NCBI GenBank assembly: GCA_020638595.1
Contig: JACKIG010000033.1
Location: 1 to 40,396, forward strand
Direction of reading: 5' to 3'
DNA length: 40,396 bases
Origin: Rhodospirillaceae bacterium
GTDB taxonomy: Bacteria; Pseudomonadota; Alphaproteobacteria; DSM-16000; Inquilinaceae
Positions within the stretch are counted from its first letter, which is position 1; every line of letters begins with the position of its first letter. The notes beneath the pieces are model-generated. The model saw only the letters and a list, made by a program, of their open reading frames with translations. It was not told the origin of the DNA and ran no database searches. The position numbers were made by a program, and so were the translations under genes. Below, piece after piece: positions 23,941-31,619 of the stretch.

Positions 23941-24799
23941 TGGGCTGCTCCGCGGACGCGTCGGCCGACAGGGCCGGTCCGCTGTCGGGACGGGAGATGG
24001 CCGGGCGCAGGAAGAGCGCGAGGCTGGTGATAAGGAAGGCCAGATAGACAAGCGCTTCCCCCACCGTCGGGCTTTCCTGATAGCCGAACAGGCCGGACAG
24101 AATGGTGCCGATGGGGCCGGAGACGGGCAGCACCCGGCTGAGGTCGTAGGCGGGCGCCTGCAGCCCGTTCCACAGGCCGGCTTCGTGCAGGTTGCCGAGG
24201 GCGCCGGCCAGGATGCCGGCCGCAACCAGAAGGATGACCACACCGGTCGCCCGGAAGAAGCGCCGCAGGTTCAGCCGCAATCCGCCGGCGTAGATCGCCA
24301 GCCCGACCACGACGGACACGAGGATGCCGGCCAGCGCCGCCAATGGCGCCGCGGGACCGGTGCTCTGCTGGAAGATCGCCAGCAGGAAGAAGATCGATTC
24401 CAGCCCTTCGCGCGCGACCGCAAAGAACACCATGCCGACCAGCGCCCAGCCCGCGCCGGAGGACGCCGTGAAGGCGCCGTCGAGGGATTGGTGCAGCGTC
24501 TGCCTGATCGAGTGTGCGGCCCGGCGCATCCAGAACACCATGGTGGTCAGGACGACGACGGCGACGAACCCGACCGCCGCCTCAAAAAGCTCCTGCGCCT
24601 TCTGGGGGAAGTCCGCGCTGACCGATTGCAGGACGGCACCGACGAACAGCGACATCGCCACGGCCAGCAAGACACCGATCCAGACGGCCGGCATCCAGGC
24701 CGACCGACCGGTCTGGCGCAGATAGGTGGCGATGATGCCGGTGATCAGCGCGGCCTCGATGCCTTCGCGCAGCATGATGAGAAACGGGGCAAGGATCAT
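23927..24799 (-). CDS. efeU: EfeU, FTR1-family iron permease
   Basis: The 290-residue inner-membrane protein of the FTR1/OFeT family has seven or so hydrophobic segments. Both diagnostic REGxE iron-path motifs are visible: REGIE (11-15) and REGLE (130-134). It imports iron across the inner membrane with EfeO and EfeB. It is the first gene of the operon efeU-efeO-efeB-efeM. The cytoplasmic C-terminal tail is polar (PDSGPALSADASAEQ). No strong SD is seen before ATG 24799, but the N terminus MILAPFLIMLREG is exactly the family pattern. Confidence 0.93.
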   Translation of the reverse strand: MILAPFLIMLREGIEAALITGIIATYLRQTGRSAWMPAVWIGVLLAVAMSLFVGAVLQSVSADFPQKAQELFEAAVGFVAVVVLTTMVFWMRRAAHSIRQTLHQSLDGAFTASSGAGWALVGMVFFAVAREGLESIFFLLAIFQQSTGPAAPLAALAGILVSVVVGLAIYAGGLRLNLRRFFRATGVVILLVAAGILAGALGNLHEAGLWNGLQAPAYDLSRVLPVSGPIGTILSGLFGYQESPTVGEALVYLAFLITSLALFLRPAISRPDSGPALSADASAEQPNVSA

Positions 24800-25268
24800 C
24801 GGCTATGGCGTCCGGGCGGCGGAGGCGTCGGGGCCGGAAGGGCGGAGGGCCTGGCAGGTTGCCATGGGGTCGTACCGCCCATCGGGGATCGGCTCCCGGA
24901 TGTCTTCCCGCTGAATGCTGCGGCGTCCTTGCCGCCCCGACGGGATCGCCCCTTGGGGGGGTGCATCCAACGGGCGACGCGGCATGGATGCAAATGATAA
25001 TGATCCGCAATTGCAGTTACTGCAATGAAAAACTCGCCCCCCGCACGGTGATCGTCGGGTTGCCGACATGCAGGCACCCGGGCAAGACGCCAACCCCAGG
25101 ACCGGGCGTTGCCGGATGGGGCAGGGATGCCGCGTCAGGCTGGCGGAGGCTGAATCCGGATGAGGCTATCGGTTCGCCGATTGCCAGCAGGGTTGGTGGC
25201 GTCCAGACTGCCGGCCGAGTCGTCATCCGGGTGAGTGGCGGGACAGGATCCGCAAGGGAGGTCCGATC
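24800..25268. other. Divergent promoter region efeU / haloalkane dehalogenase
   Basis: The 469-base gap contains no supported gene. Near its centre is a low-G+C island (about 24985-25035) with the Fur-like site and a second perfect inverted repeat, TTGCAG-TTA-CTGCAA (25011-25025), overlapping it. The rest is GC-rich and featureless apart from the SD of the dehalogenase (AGGGAGG, about 25255-25261). Confidence 0.5.
24989..25015 (-). promoter_or_regulatory. Fur-like site upstream of the efe operon
   Basis: The site opens TGCAAATGATAATGAT (24989-25004), a strong match to the left part of Rhodospirillales-type Fur boxes and to the classic GATAATGAT core. It closes with AATTGCA (25009-25015), so TGCAA...TTGCA arms bracket it. 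It lies about 190 bases upstream of efeU. Iron repression of efeUOB by Fur is known in other bacteria; control here is inferred. Confidence 0.6.
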
Positions 25269-26270
25269 ATGCGGCACAGCACAGCCATGGGCAGGAAATC
25301 ATGGCGCCATCTCAGCGCAGCTTGCGCGGCGGTGGCGCTGGCGATTGCGGGAGCGCCGGCTGCGGCGACGGAGGTTCCGCCGCCGCAGATCCCGTCGGCC
25401 TATCCGTTCGAGGACCACTACGTCGAGGTCCTGGGCGCGCGCATGCACTATGTCGACGAGGGCGAGGGGCCGGTCATCCTGATGCTCCACGGCAATCCGA
25501 CCTGGAGCTATATCTGGCGCAACGTCATCCCGTATCTGACGCCGCAGGCGCGGGTGATCGCCGTCGACAATATCGGCTTCGGCCGGTCCGACAAGCCGGA
25601 CATCGACTACACCTTTGCCGACCAGAGCCGTTATATCGACGGCTTCATCGAGGCGATGGGCCTGACCGACATCACCCTGGTCGTGCATGACTGGGGCTCG
25701 GCCCTGGGCCTGCACTATGCGGCCCGGCACGAGGACAATGTGCGCGGTGTCGCGTTCATGGAGGCGATCGTGGCGCCGGCGATGCCGACCTCGTACGCGA
25801 CGCTGCCGCCGCAATGGGCCGACTTCTTCAGGGCGATGCGCGACCCGGCCTCGGGGCACGAGTTCGTCGTCGTGCAGAACGGCTTCGTCAATCAGGTCAT
25901 CCCCGGCAACGTCGTGCGCGAGCTGACGGACGCGGAGATGGACTTCTACCGCGAGCCCTTTCCGACGGAGGACACCCGCGTGCCGGCCCTGGTCTGGCCC
26001 AACCAGATCCCGATCGATGGCGAGCCCGCCGATGTCGTTGCCGTGGTCGAGGCCTACAATGCCTGGCTGGCGCAAACGGACGTGCCGAAGCTGCATCTCT
26101 ATGCGTCGCCGGGGGCGCTGAACCCGCCGATGGTGGCGGAATGGCTGGCCGCCAATGTGCCCAATATCGAAACGGCGTTCATCGGCCAGGGCCTGCACTA
26201 TGTGCAGGAGGACCAGCCCGAAGCGATCGGCCGCGCCATCGCCGACTGGTTCCGCCGCCTGCCGGACTGA
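25269..26270 (+). CDS. Exported haloalkane dehalogenase (HLD-II type)
   Basis: The 333-residue alpha/beta hydrolase should cut carbon-halogen bonds of haloalkanes to alcohol plus halide. The triad is visible: nucleophile Asp141 in VHDWGSALG, catalytic acid Glu165 in FMEAIVAPAMP, and His310 in GLHYVQED. Halide-binding Asn76 (HGNPTWSY) and Trp142 fit. Glu165 at this place is the HLD-II pattern seen in LinB. Residues 1-33 form a Sec-type signal (SAACAAVALAIAGAPAAA), so the enzyme is predicted to be periplasmic, unlike most studied dehalogenases. SD AGGGAGG is seven bases before ATG 25269. A classic terminator follows. A broader alpha/beta hydrolase role cannot be excluded, as substrate is not visible. 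Confidence 0.83.
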   Translation: MRHSTAMGRKSWRHLSAACAAVALAIAGAPAAATEVPPPQIPSAYPFEDHYVEVLGARMHYVDEGEGPVILMLHGNPTWSYIWRNVIPYLTPQARVIAVDNIGFGRSDKPDIDYTFADQSRYIDGFIEAMGLTDITLVVHDWGSALGLHYAARHEDNVRGVAFMEAIVAPAMPTSYATLPPQWADFFRAMRDPASGHEFVVVQNGFVNQVIPGNVVRELTDAEMDFYREPFPTEDTRVPALVWPNQIPIDGEPADVVAVVEAYNAWLAQTDVPKLHLYASPGALNPPMVAEWLAANVPNIETAFIGQGLHYVQEDQPEAIGRAIADWFRRLPD

Positions 26271-26307
26271 ACGGGGCGGCGGCGCCCATGCGCCACGCCG
26301 ATCCTTT

Positions 26308-26334
26308 GGGGGCCGCGCCTGCGGCCCCCTTTTT
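26308..26334 (+). terminator. Rho-independent terminator of the dehalogenase gene
   Basis: GGGGGCCGC (26308-26316) and GCGGCCCCC (26321-26329) form a perfect 9-base stem around a GCCT loop, followed directly by TTTTT (26330-26334). It lies 37 bases after the stop codon, between convergent genes. Confidence 0.92.
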
Positions 26335-26351
26335 CGTCACGTCCGGCCGGA

Positions 26352-26861
26352 TTACCCGGTCTTGGCGGATAGACCGGTGCGCTGGAGGATGAAGCCGGCG
26401 ATCGCCGCCACGTCGTCGATATCGAAACGCGGCAGCGACGACTGCGGGACCGGCTGGTCGGTGGCGAGGGCGACGATGTGCGGGTCGTCGGGATAGAGCA
26501 AGCGTTCGCCGGTTTCCGACCGCCATACCTCCAGCTTGTCGTGGGCGTGCGCCTTGAAGCCCTCGATGATCACCAGATCCACCGGCGACATCCTGGCCAG
26601 GAGGGTGTCCATGTCCGGTTCCGGCTCGCGGCGCAGTTCGTGCATCAAGGCCCATCGGCGGCCGGACGCCACCAGCACTTCCGTCGCGCCGGCTTCGCGG
26701 TGGCGATGGCTGTCCTTGCCCGGCTTGTCGACGTCGAATTTGTGGTGCGCGTGCTTGAGGGTCGACACGGTCAGGCCGCGCGCCGTCAGTTCGGGGATCA
26801 GGCGGACCAGCAGGGTCGTCTTGCCGCTGCCGCTCCATCCGGCCAGGCCGAAGACCTTCAT
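26352..26861 (-). CDS. mobB: MobB, molybdopterin-guanine dinucleotide biosynthesis adaptor
   Basis: The 169-residue P-loop GTPase-like protein has Walker A in GLAGWSGSGKTTLL, and STLKHAHHKFDVDKPGKDSHRHREAGA, typical of MobB, follows near residues 33-60. LVIIEGFKAH is the Walker B region. MobB assists MobA in adding GMP to molybdopterin, giving the MGD cofactor. The gene lies 47 bases downstream of torC on the same strand, probably co-transcribed, and next to the bis-MGD enzyme TorA, so its placement makes sense as a dedicated cofactor helper. No mobA is seen in the window. Confidence 0.9.
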   Translation of the reverse strand: MKVFGLAGWSGSGKTTLLVRLIPELTARGLTVSTLKHAHHKFDVDKPGKDSHRHREAGATEVLVASGRRWALMHELRREPEPDMDTLLARMSPVDLVIIEGFKAHAHDKLEVWRSETGERLLYPDDPHIVALATDQPVPQSSLPRFDIDDVAAIAGFILQRTGLSAKTG

Positions 26862-26908
26862 CGCTCTCTCACCACCGGTTCGACCCTTTCATCACGCCGC
26901 CCACCAGA

Positions 26909-28084
26909 CTACTGCGCGGACGCATCGGCAACATCGCGGGAATTCAGCTGCAGATAGCGCAGGACCAGCCGGTACTGCTCCGGGGTGATGCTGGTGCGGT
27001 CGCGCATGGCCTGCATCTGGCCCATCCACTGGTTGGCGGGGAATTCGTTCGTATTGTGCGGCGTATGGCAGACGCCGCAGCCGTTCCGGTAGGTCTGGTC
27101 GGCATAGGACCACAGGGCATCGCCGTCGCCCGTCAGGCGGGCACGGGGAATCCAGCCCTCCAGCGTCGTCGCCGTCCAGTTGATGCCCGTCGCGGGATCC
27201 AGCTCGGTTGCGCCATGGTCCACCGCCGCCTGGGCGTCGGCCTGCATCGAGGTGTTGATGATGCGCTTGCCGGCCAGGGCGTACATCACCTGTGCCGCCC
27301 CTTCCTGTTCGAAGCCGGTAAGGCGGACATGGACCATGTCGCCGTCGGCGCCGAGGACGGCCACATCGGTCCCGGGCAACACCTGGGCGGCCGGCGGGGC
27401 CGCCGGATCGGCCGACAGGGCGAGGGGCGCGGTCTCCGTCACATACATGACGTCGGCAAGATCACCTTCGGGCGCCGACAGGGCTGCCAGGGCGGCCGCC
27501 TGCTCGGCTGCCGCCGCCGCCTCCATATCGGGCAGGGCATGGACCAGACCGCGATGGCAGGTGATGCAGTTGCCGCCGTCCTCATGGGCCAGCGGTTCCA
27601 TCTGCTCGCGCGCCGCATCCGTCTGCCGGGCGAAGTCGAAGGCCGCGGGGACATGGCAGGTCCGGCATTCGCGGCTGTTGCTCTCCTCCATCTCCGCCCA
27701 CACCTGGCGGGCGAGGCGCAGGCGGTTCTCCTCGAACTGCTCGGGCGTTTCGATGGTGCCGTCGTAGTGCCGCCACAGCTCGACCAGCGCGTGTGCATGG
27801 TCGACGACGGACGGCCAGAAAGGCTCCGGCACATGGCAGTCGGCGCAGACCGCACGCACGCCCGATGGGCTGGAGTAGTGGGCGCTCTGCATGTACTCCT
27901 CCACCACCGGCGCCAGCTCGTGGCAGGACGTACAGTACTCCAGCGTCGTCGTGTAGTGCAGGAAGGTGCGGGTGCCCCACCAGCCGCCGACGCCGATCAC
28001 CACGCCGGCAATCAATACAACCCCGAATGATAGTGACGTCGGGGCCCAGAACCGCCGCCATACAACTCCTAATCGGCGAAACAT
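26909..28084 (-). CDS. torC: Pentahaem c-type cytochrome of the NapC/NirT-TorC family
   Basis: The 391-residue membrane-anchored cytochrome has one N-terminal transmembrane segment (about 17-38). Five CxxCH haem motifs are visible: CTSCH, CADCH, CRTCH and CITCH in the NapC-like part (about 48-180), and CGVCH near residue 338 in the C-terminal mono-haem domain that defines TorC/DorC. It takes electrons from quinol and passes them to the periplasmic reductase TorA. An Ala-rich linker (about 190-215) joins the parts. The gene is divergent from torD-torA, unlike the usual co-directional torCAD or dorCDA order. SD TAGGAAAA precedes the ATG. Confidence 0.92.
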   Translation of the reverse strand: MFRRLGVVWRRFWAPTSLSFGVVLIAGVVIGVGGWWGTRTFLHYTTTLEYCTSCHELAPVVEEYMQSAHYSSPSGVRAVCADCHVPEPFWPSVVDHAHALVELWRHYDGTIETPEQFEENRLRLARQVWAEMEESNSRECRTCHVPAAFDFARQTDAAREQMEPLAHEDGGNCITCHRGLVHALPDMEAAAAAEQAAALAALSAPEGDLADVMYVTETAPLALSADPAAPPAAQVLPGTDVAVLGADGDMVHVRLTGFEQEGAAQVMYALAGKRIINTSMQADAQAAVDHGATELDPATGINWTATTLEGWIPRARLTGDGDALWSYADQTYRNGCGVCHTPHNTNEFPANQWMGQMQAMRDRTSITPEQYRLVLRYLQLNSRDVADASAQ

Positions 28085-28354
28085 GCGGATTTTTCCTAGC
28101 GCGTTGCGGATTAACCAAGTGTATAGATGTATTGCATGGAGGTCGAAGGACTTTGCCTGCTTGGTGACTATGCGTAATTGACATGGATCAATGATGTGTT
28201 GTTGCCGTTAGTTTACCGAAAGATGAGCGATATTATCGCGGACGCCATCACTACCTTTAGTCCTCTATCGTATCGAGTGACTGCGACTGTGTGTTGTGGG
28301 GCGTCTGCGACTGTGGAGGCGAAGGACCTGCCGCACGAAGGCATCACGATCGCG
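28085..28354. promoter_or_regulatory. Divergent torC / torD promoter region
   Basis: The 270-base region is clearly lower in G+C than the flanking genes. It holds the FNR-like site at 28178. For a class II promoter on the + strand, transcription would start near 28226, and TTTACC (28211-28216) sits at the expected -10 place. I see no obvious Tor-box series, and no torR, torS or dorR gene lies in the window. Confidence 0.5.
28178..28191. promoter_or_regulatory. FNR/Crp-family site between torC and torD
   Basis: TTGACATGGATCAA matches the FNR consensus TTGAT-N4-ATCAA at nine of ten conserved positions. It lies in the low-G+C divergent promoter, 94 bases from the torC start and 164 from the torD start. 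Anaerobic activation of dor/tor genes by FnrL is known in Rhodobacter; its action here is inferred from the site and the gene content. Confidence 0.65.
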
Positions 28355-29017
28355 ATGACGCCGGCCCTGCGGGAACGCAGCCGGCTGTATGGCTGGCTTG
28401 CGCGCCTGTTCCTGGCCGAACCGACGCAGAGCGATGTCCTTTCCTATCGCTCGGGCGAGGGGCGCCGGGTGCTGGAGGCATTGCAGGACGACCCCGCGCT
28501 GGGGCCGGGGGCGGCGGCGATGGGGCAGAGCCTCGACCGCGCGGCCGCGCGCGGTCAGCCGGCCGTGGCGCTGGCCGGCGCCTATGGCCGCCTGTTCCAC
28601 GGCTTCGGCGGGCGCCGATCGGTACCCCCCTATCAATCGGTGCATGAGGGCGACAGTGCGGCCACCCACGGCGCCGCCTGGCGGCGGATGCGTGCGCTGC
28701 TGGACGAACTGGGCCTGGCCAAGCCCGACGGCGTCAGCGAGCCGGAGGACCATATCGGCATCCAGCTTGCCGTCATGGCGCACCTGTGCGACGGCGCCGC
28801 CCGGGCGGCGGAGGACGGCGACGGCGCCGCCTGGACCCGGGCGATCGAGCGGCAGCGCCGGTTCCTTGCCGATCACCTGCTGGCGTGGGGGCCGGACTTC
28901 TGTGCCGCCTGCATCGCCAACGACGAAGACGGTTTCTATGCCGGGGCTGCCCGAATCCTGGCCGCCCTGCTGGTGGACGAACAGGGCAGCGCCGGGATGC
29001 CGGTACGGCCCCTGTGA
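28355..29017 (+). CDS. torD: TorD-family chaperone for the molybdoenzyme
   Basis: The 220-residue all-helical cytoplasmic chaperone is of the TorD/DmsD family. It binds the Tat signal of the reductase and helps cofactor insertion. Visible marks are RLYGWLARLFLAEPT at the N terminus, SVPPYQSVHEGD near residue 90 (the family's Y-x-S-x-x-x-x-(E/D) region), and SEPEDHIGIQLAVMAHL, the E-P-x-D-H motif. The frame is open further upstream, but the extra part is low-G+C promoter sequence, so ATG 28355 is chosen; its SD (GAAGG) is weak. It ends 32 bases before torA, in one transcription unit. Confidence 0.88.
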   Translation: MTPALRERSRLYGWLARLFLAEPTQSDVLSYRSGEGRRVLEALQDDPALGPGAAAMGQSLDRAAARGQPAVALAGAYGRLFHGFGGRRSVPPYQSVHEGDSAATHGAAWRRMRALLDELGLAKPDGVSEPEDHIGIQLAVMAHLCDGAARAAEDGDGAAWTRAIERQRRFLADHLLAWGPDFCAACIANDEDGFYAGAARILAALLVDEQGSAGMPVRPL

Positions 29018-29049
29018 AGCGATAACGCGTGAGGAGAAGGGAGTAGGCC

Positions 29050-31530
29050 ATGGGCTCGATCAGACATCTGGGAATGGCGGCCGTCGTTCCGCGGCGGACC
29101 TTCCTGAAGGGCAGCGCTGCCGCGGCACTCGGCACGCTGGCCGGACCATCGCTGCTGGCCCACGCCGCGACGCGCGGGCCGATCCTGGACGTGCTGCAGG
29201 CGCAGCAGGGGTCGCACTGGGGGCCGTTCGTCGGCCGCGTCGAAGGCGGGCGCTTCGTCCAGGCGATTCCCAACCCCGAGGATCCGTTCCCGTCGTCGCT
29301 GACCCAGGCGCTGCCGGATTCCGTCTATTCGCCGGCGCGGGTGAAATACCCGATGGTGCGCGAAGGCTTCCTGAACGGCGGGGCCGGCGCCAACCCGGAG
29401 GAGCGCGGGCGCGGCAACTTCGTGCGCGTGAGCTGGGACGAGGCGCTGGACCTGGTCGCCGGCGAGATCCAGCGGGTCAAGGACACGTACGGCAACGAAG
29501 GGTTCTTCACCGGATCCTACGGCTGGAAGAGCGTCGGCCGGCTGCACAACTGCCATACGGTGATGCAGCGGCTGTTCAACCTGATCGGCGGCTCCGTCAT
29601 CCATTCCGGCGACTATTCCACCGGCGCCTCGCAGGTGATCATGCCGCATGTCGTCGGCAGCCTGGAGGTCTACGAGCAGCAGACCGTCTGGCCGGTGATC
29701 CTGGAGAATACTCAGCTGGTGGTGGTCTGGGGCGCGGACCCGCTGAACACCAACAAGATCGACTGGGTGATGTGCGACCACGGCGGCATCGAAGGCTTCC
29801 GCCAGTTGAAGGAAGCCGGCATCCCCGTCATCTGCATCGACCCGGTACAGTCGCACACGGCCGTCTATATGGGGGCGGAGCTGATCCAGCCCCGGCCGCA
29901 AACCGACATGGCGATGATGCTGGGCGTGGCCTATGCGCTGTATGACGAAGGGCTGCACGACCAGGCGTTCCTCGACGACTACACCACCGGCTTCGACCAG
30001 TTCCTGGCCTATCTGAAGGGCGACAGCGACGGCACGCCGAAGACGCCGGCCTGGGCATCGGAGATCTGCGGCGTTCCGGCCGAGACGATCGCCGGCCTGG
30101 CGCGGCGGTTCGCCGAGAACCGCACGATGCTGATGAGCGGCTGGTCGATGCAGCGCGCCCATCACGGCGAACAGGTGCACTGGATGCTGGTGACGCTGGC
30201 CAGCATGCTGGGCCAGATCGGCCTGCCGGGCGGGGGCTTCGGGCTCAGCTACCACTACTCCAACGGCGGCTGGCCGGCCTCGGAATCGCCGGTTCTGCCC
30301 GGCATCACGGCGGCCGGGTCGGGCGCGGCCGGTGCGGCGTGGCTCGCCACCGGTGGTGTCGCTTCCATCCCGGTCGCCCGCGTGGTCGACATGCTGGAGA
30401 ACCCGGGCGGCACGTTCCAGTTCAACGGCAACGACGTCACCTACCCGCCGGTGAAGATGATCTACTGGGTGGGCGGCAACCCGTTCTCCCATCACCAGCA
30501 GCGCAACCGCATGGTGGCGGCCTGGCAGAAGCCGGAAACCATCGTCGTGCACGAATGCTACTGGACGGCGACGGCCAAGCACGCCGACATCGTGCTGCCC
30601 GCCACGACGTCGTACGAGCGCAACGATATCGAGCAGGGCGGCAGCTACACCAACCGGTTCATGGTCGGCATGCACAAGCTGGTCGACCCGCTGTACGAGA
30701 GCCGCAGCGATTTCGAGATCTTCACCGGCATCGCGGAGAAGATGGGGCTTGCCGACACCTATACCGAAGGCAAGGCCGAGATGGACTGGATCCGCGGCTT
30801 CTACGAAGCGGCCTTGGAGCAGGCGCAGAACCGCAGCATCGAGATGCCGGACTTCGACACCTTCTGGAACGGCGACTCGTTCATCGACTTCCCGACGTCG
30901 GAGCGTACCCGCAGCTTCGTGCGCTATTCCGACTTCCGCGGCGATCCGCTGTTGAGCCCGCTGGGCACGCCCTCGGGCAAGATCGAGATCTATTCGCGGA
31001 CGATCGAGGGCTTCGGCTATGACGACTGCCCGCCCCATCCCACCTGGATGGAGCCGGTGGAGCGCCTGGGCGGGGCCGGGTCGGACAAGTATCCGCTGCA
31101 CGTGACGACGGGGCATCCGGACGACCGGCTGCACAGCCAGCTGGCGCATACCTGGCTGCGCGACCGCTACACGGTGCAGGGGCGCGAGCCGGTGTGGATC
31201 CATCCCGACACCGCGGCGGCCCGCGGCATTGCCGACGGCGACATCGTGCGCGTCCACAACGACCGCGGGCAGGTGCTGGCCGGGGCCATCGTCACGGACC
31301 GCGTGCGGCCGGACGTGCTGCGGCTGTCGGAAGGCGGCTGGTACGACCCGCAAGAGGGCGGCGAGCCGGGGACCCTGTGCAAGTACGGCGACGTCAACGT
31401 GCTGTCGATCGACATCGGCACGTCGAAGCTGGCCCAGGGCAACTGCGGCCACACGATCCTGGCCGAGGTGGAGAAGTTCGAAGGCGAGCCGCCGCGCGTG
31501 ACCGCGTTCGAGCCGCCGCTGGGCGGATAG
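29050..31530 (+). CDS. torA: TorA/DorA-type periplasmic S- or N-oxide reductase
   Basis: The 826-residue bis-MGD molybdoenzyme of the DMSO reductase family reduces trimethylamine N-oxide, DMSO or related oxides in the periplasm as a terminal respiratory oxidase. The Tat signal RRTFLKG (15-21) ends near AHA-AT. The molybdenum ligand is Ser190 in SGDYSTGASQ. SYGWK (156-160) has the Tyr-Gly-Trp of DMSO and biotin-sulfoxide reductases, where the Tyr favours S-oxides, so DorA-like use of DMSO is plausible. No iron-sulfur motif is present at the N terminus, as in TorA/DorA. GGGAG precedes the ATG. Length and sequence along the whole protein resemble Rhodobacter DorA. Confidence 0.92.
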   Translation: MGSIRHLGMAAVVPRRTFLKGSAAAALGTLAGPSLLAHAATRGPILDVLQAQQGSHWGPFVGRVEGGRFVQAIPNPEDPFPSSLTQALPDSVYSPARVKYPMVREGFLNGGAGANPEERGRGNFVRVSWDEALDLVAGEIQRVKDTYGNEGFFTGSYGWKSVGRLHNCHTVMQRLFNLIGGSVIHSGDYSTGASQVIMPHVVGSLEVYEQQTVWPVILENTQLVVVWGADPLNTNKIDWVMCDHGGIEGFRQLKEAGIPVICIDPVQSHTAVYMGAELIQPRPQTDMAMMLGVAYALYDEGLHDQAFLDDYTTGFDQFLAYLKGDSDGTPKTPAWASEICGVPAETIAGLARRFAENRTMLMSGWSMQRAHHGEQVHWMLVTLASMLGQIGLPGGGFGLSYHYSNGGWPASESPVLPGITAAGSGAAGAAWLATGGVASIPVARVVDMLENPGGTFQFNGNDVTYPPVKMIYWVGGNPFSHHQQRNRMVAAWQKPETIVVHECYWTATAKHADIVLPATTSYERNDIEQGGSYTNRFMVGMHKLVDPLYESRSDFEIFTGIAEKMGLADTYTEGKAEMDWIRGFYEAALEQAQNRSIEMPDFDTFWNGDSFIDFPTSERTRSFVRYSDFRGDPLLSPLGTPSGKIEIYSRTIEGFGYDDCPPHPTWMEPVERLGGAGSDKYPLHVTTGHPDDRLHSQLAHTWLRDRYTVQGREPVWIHPDTAAARGIADGDIVRVHNDRGQVLAGAIVTDRVRPDVLRLSEGGWYDPQEGGEPGTLCKYGDVNVLSIDIGTSKLAQGNCGHTILAEVEKFEGEPPRVTAFEPPLGG

Positions 31531-31562
31531 ACGACGGCCGACCCCATCGGGGTCGGGGGCAG

Positions 31563-31595
31563 GGGGCGCGCCCATCCGGCGCGCCCCTCTTGCTT
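31563..31595 (+). terminator. Terminator after torA
   Basis: GGGGCGCGCC (31563-31572) and GGCGCGCCCC (31578-31587) form a perfect 10-base stem with loop CATCC, followed by TCTTGCTT. A smaller hairpin, CGACCCC/GGGGTCG (31539-31555), precedes it directly after the torA stop. Confidence 0.8.
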
Positions 31596-31619
31596 GGGGC
31601 CGGCCCTGCGACGGCGGGT

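Noticed and set aside
24740..25300. Possible tRNA or attachment site in the AT-richer islands
   Set aside because: No cloverleaf arms or GGTTCGAATCC-type T-loop were found here or elsewhere in the window.
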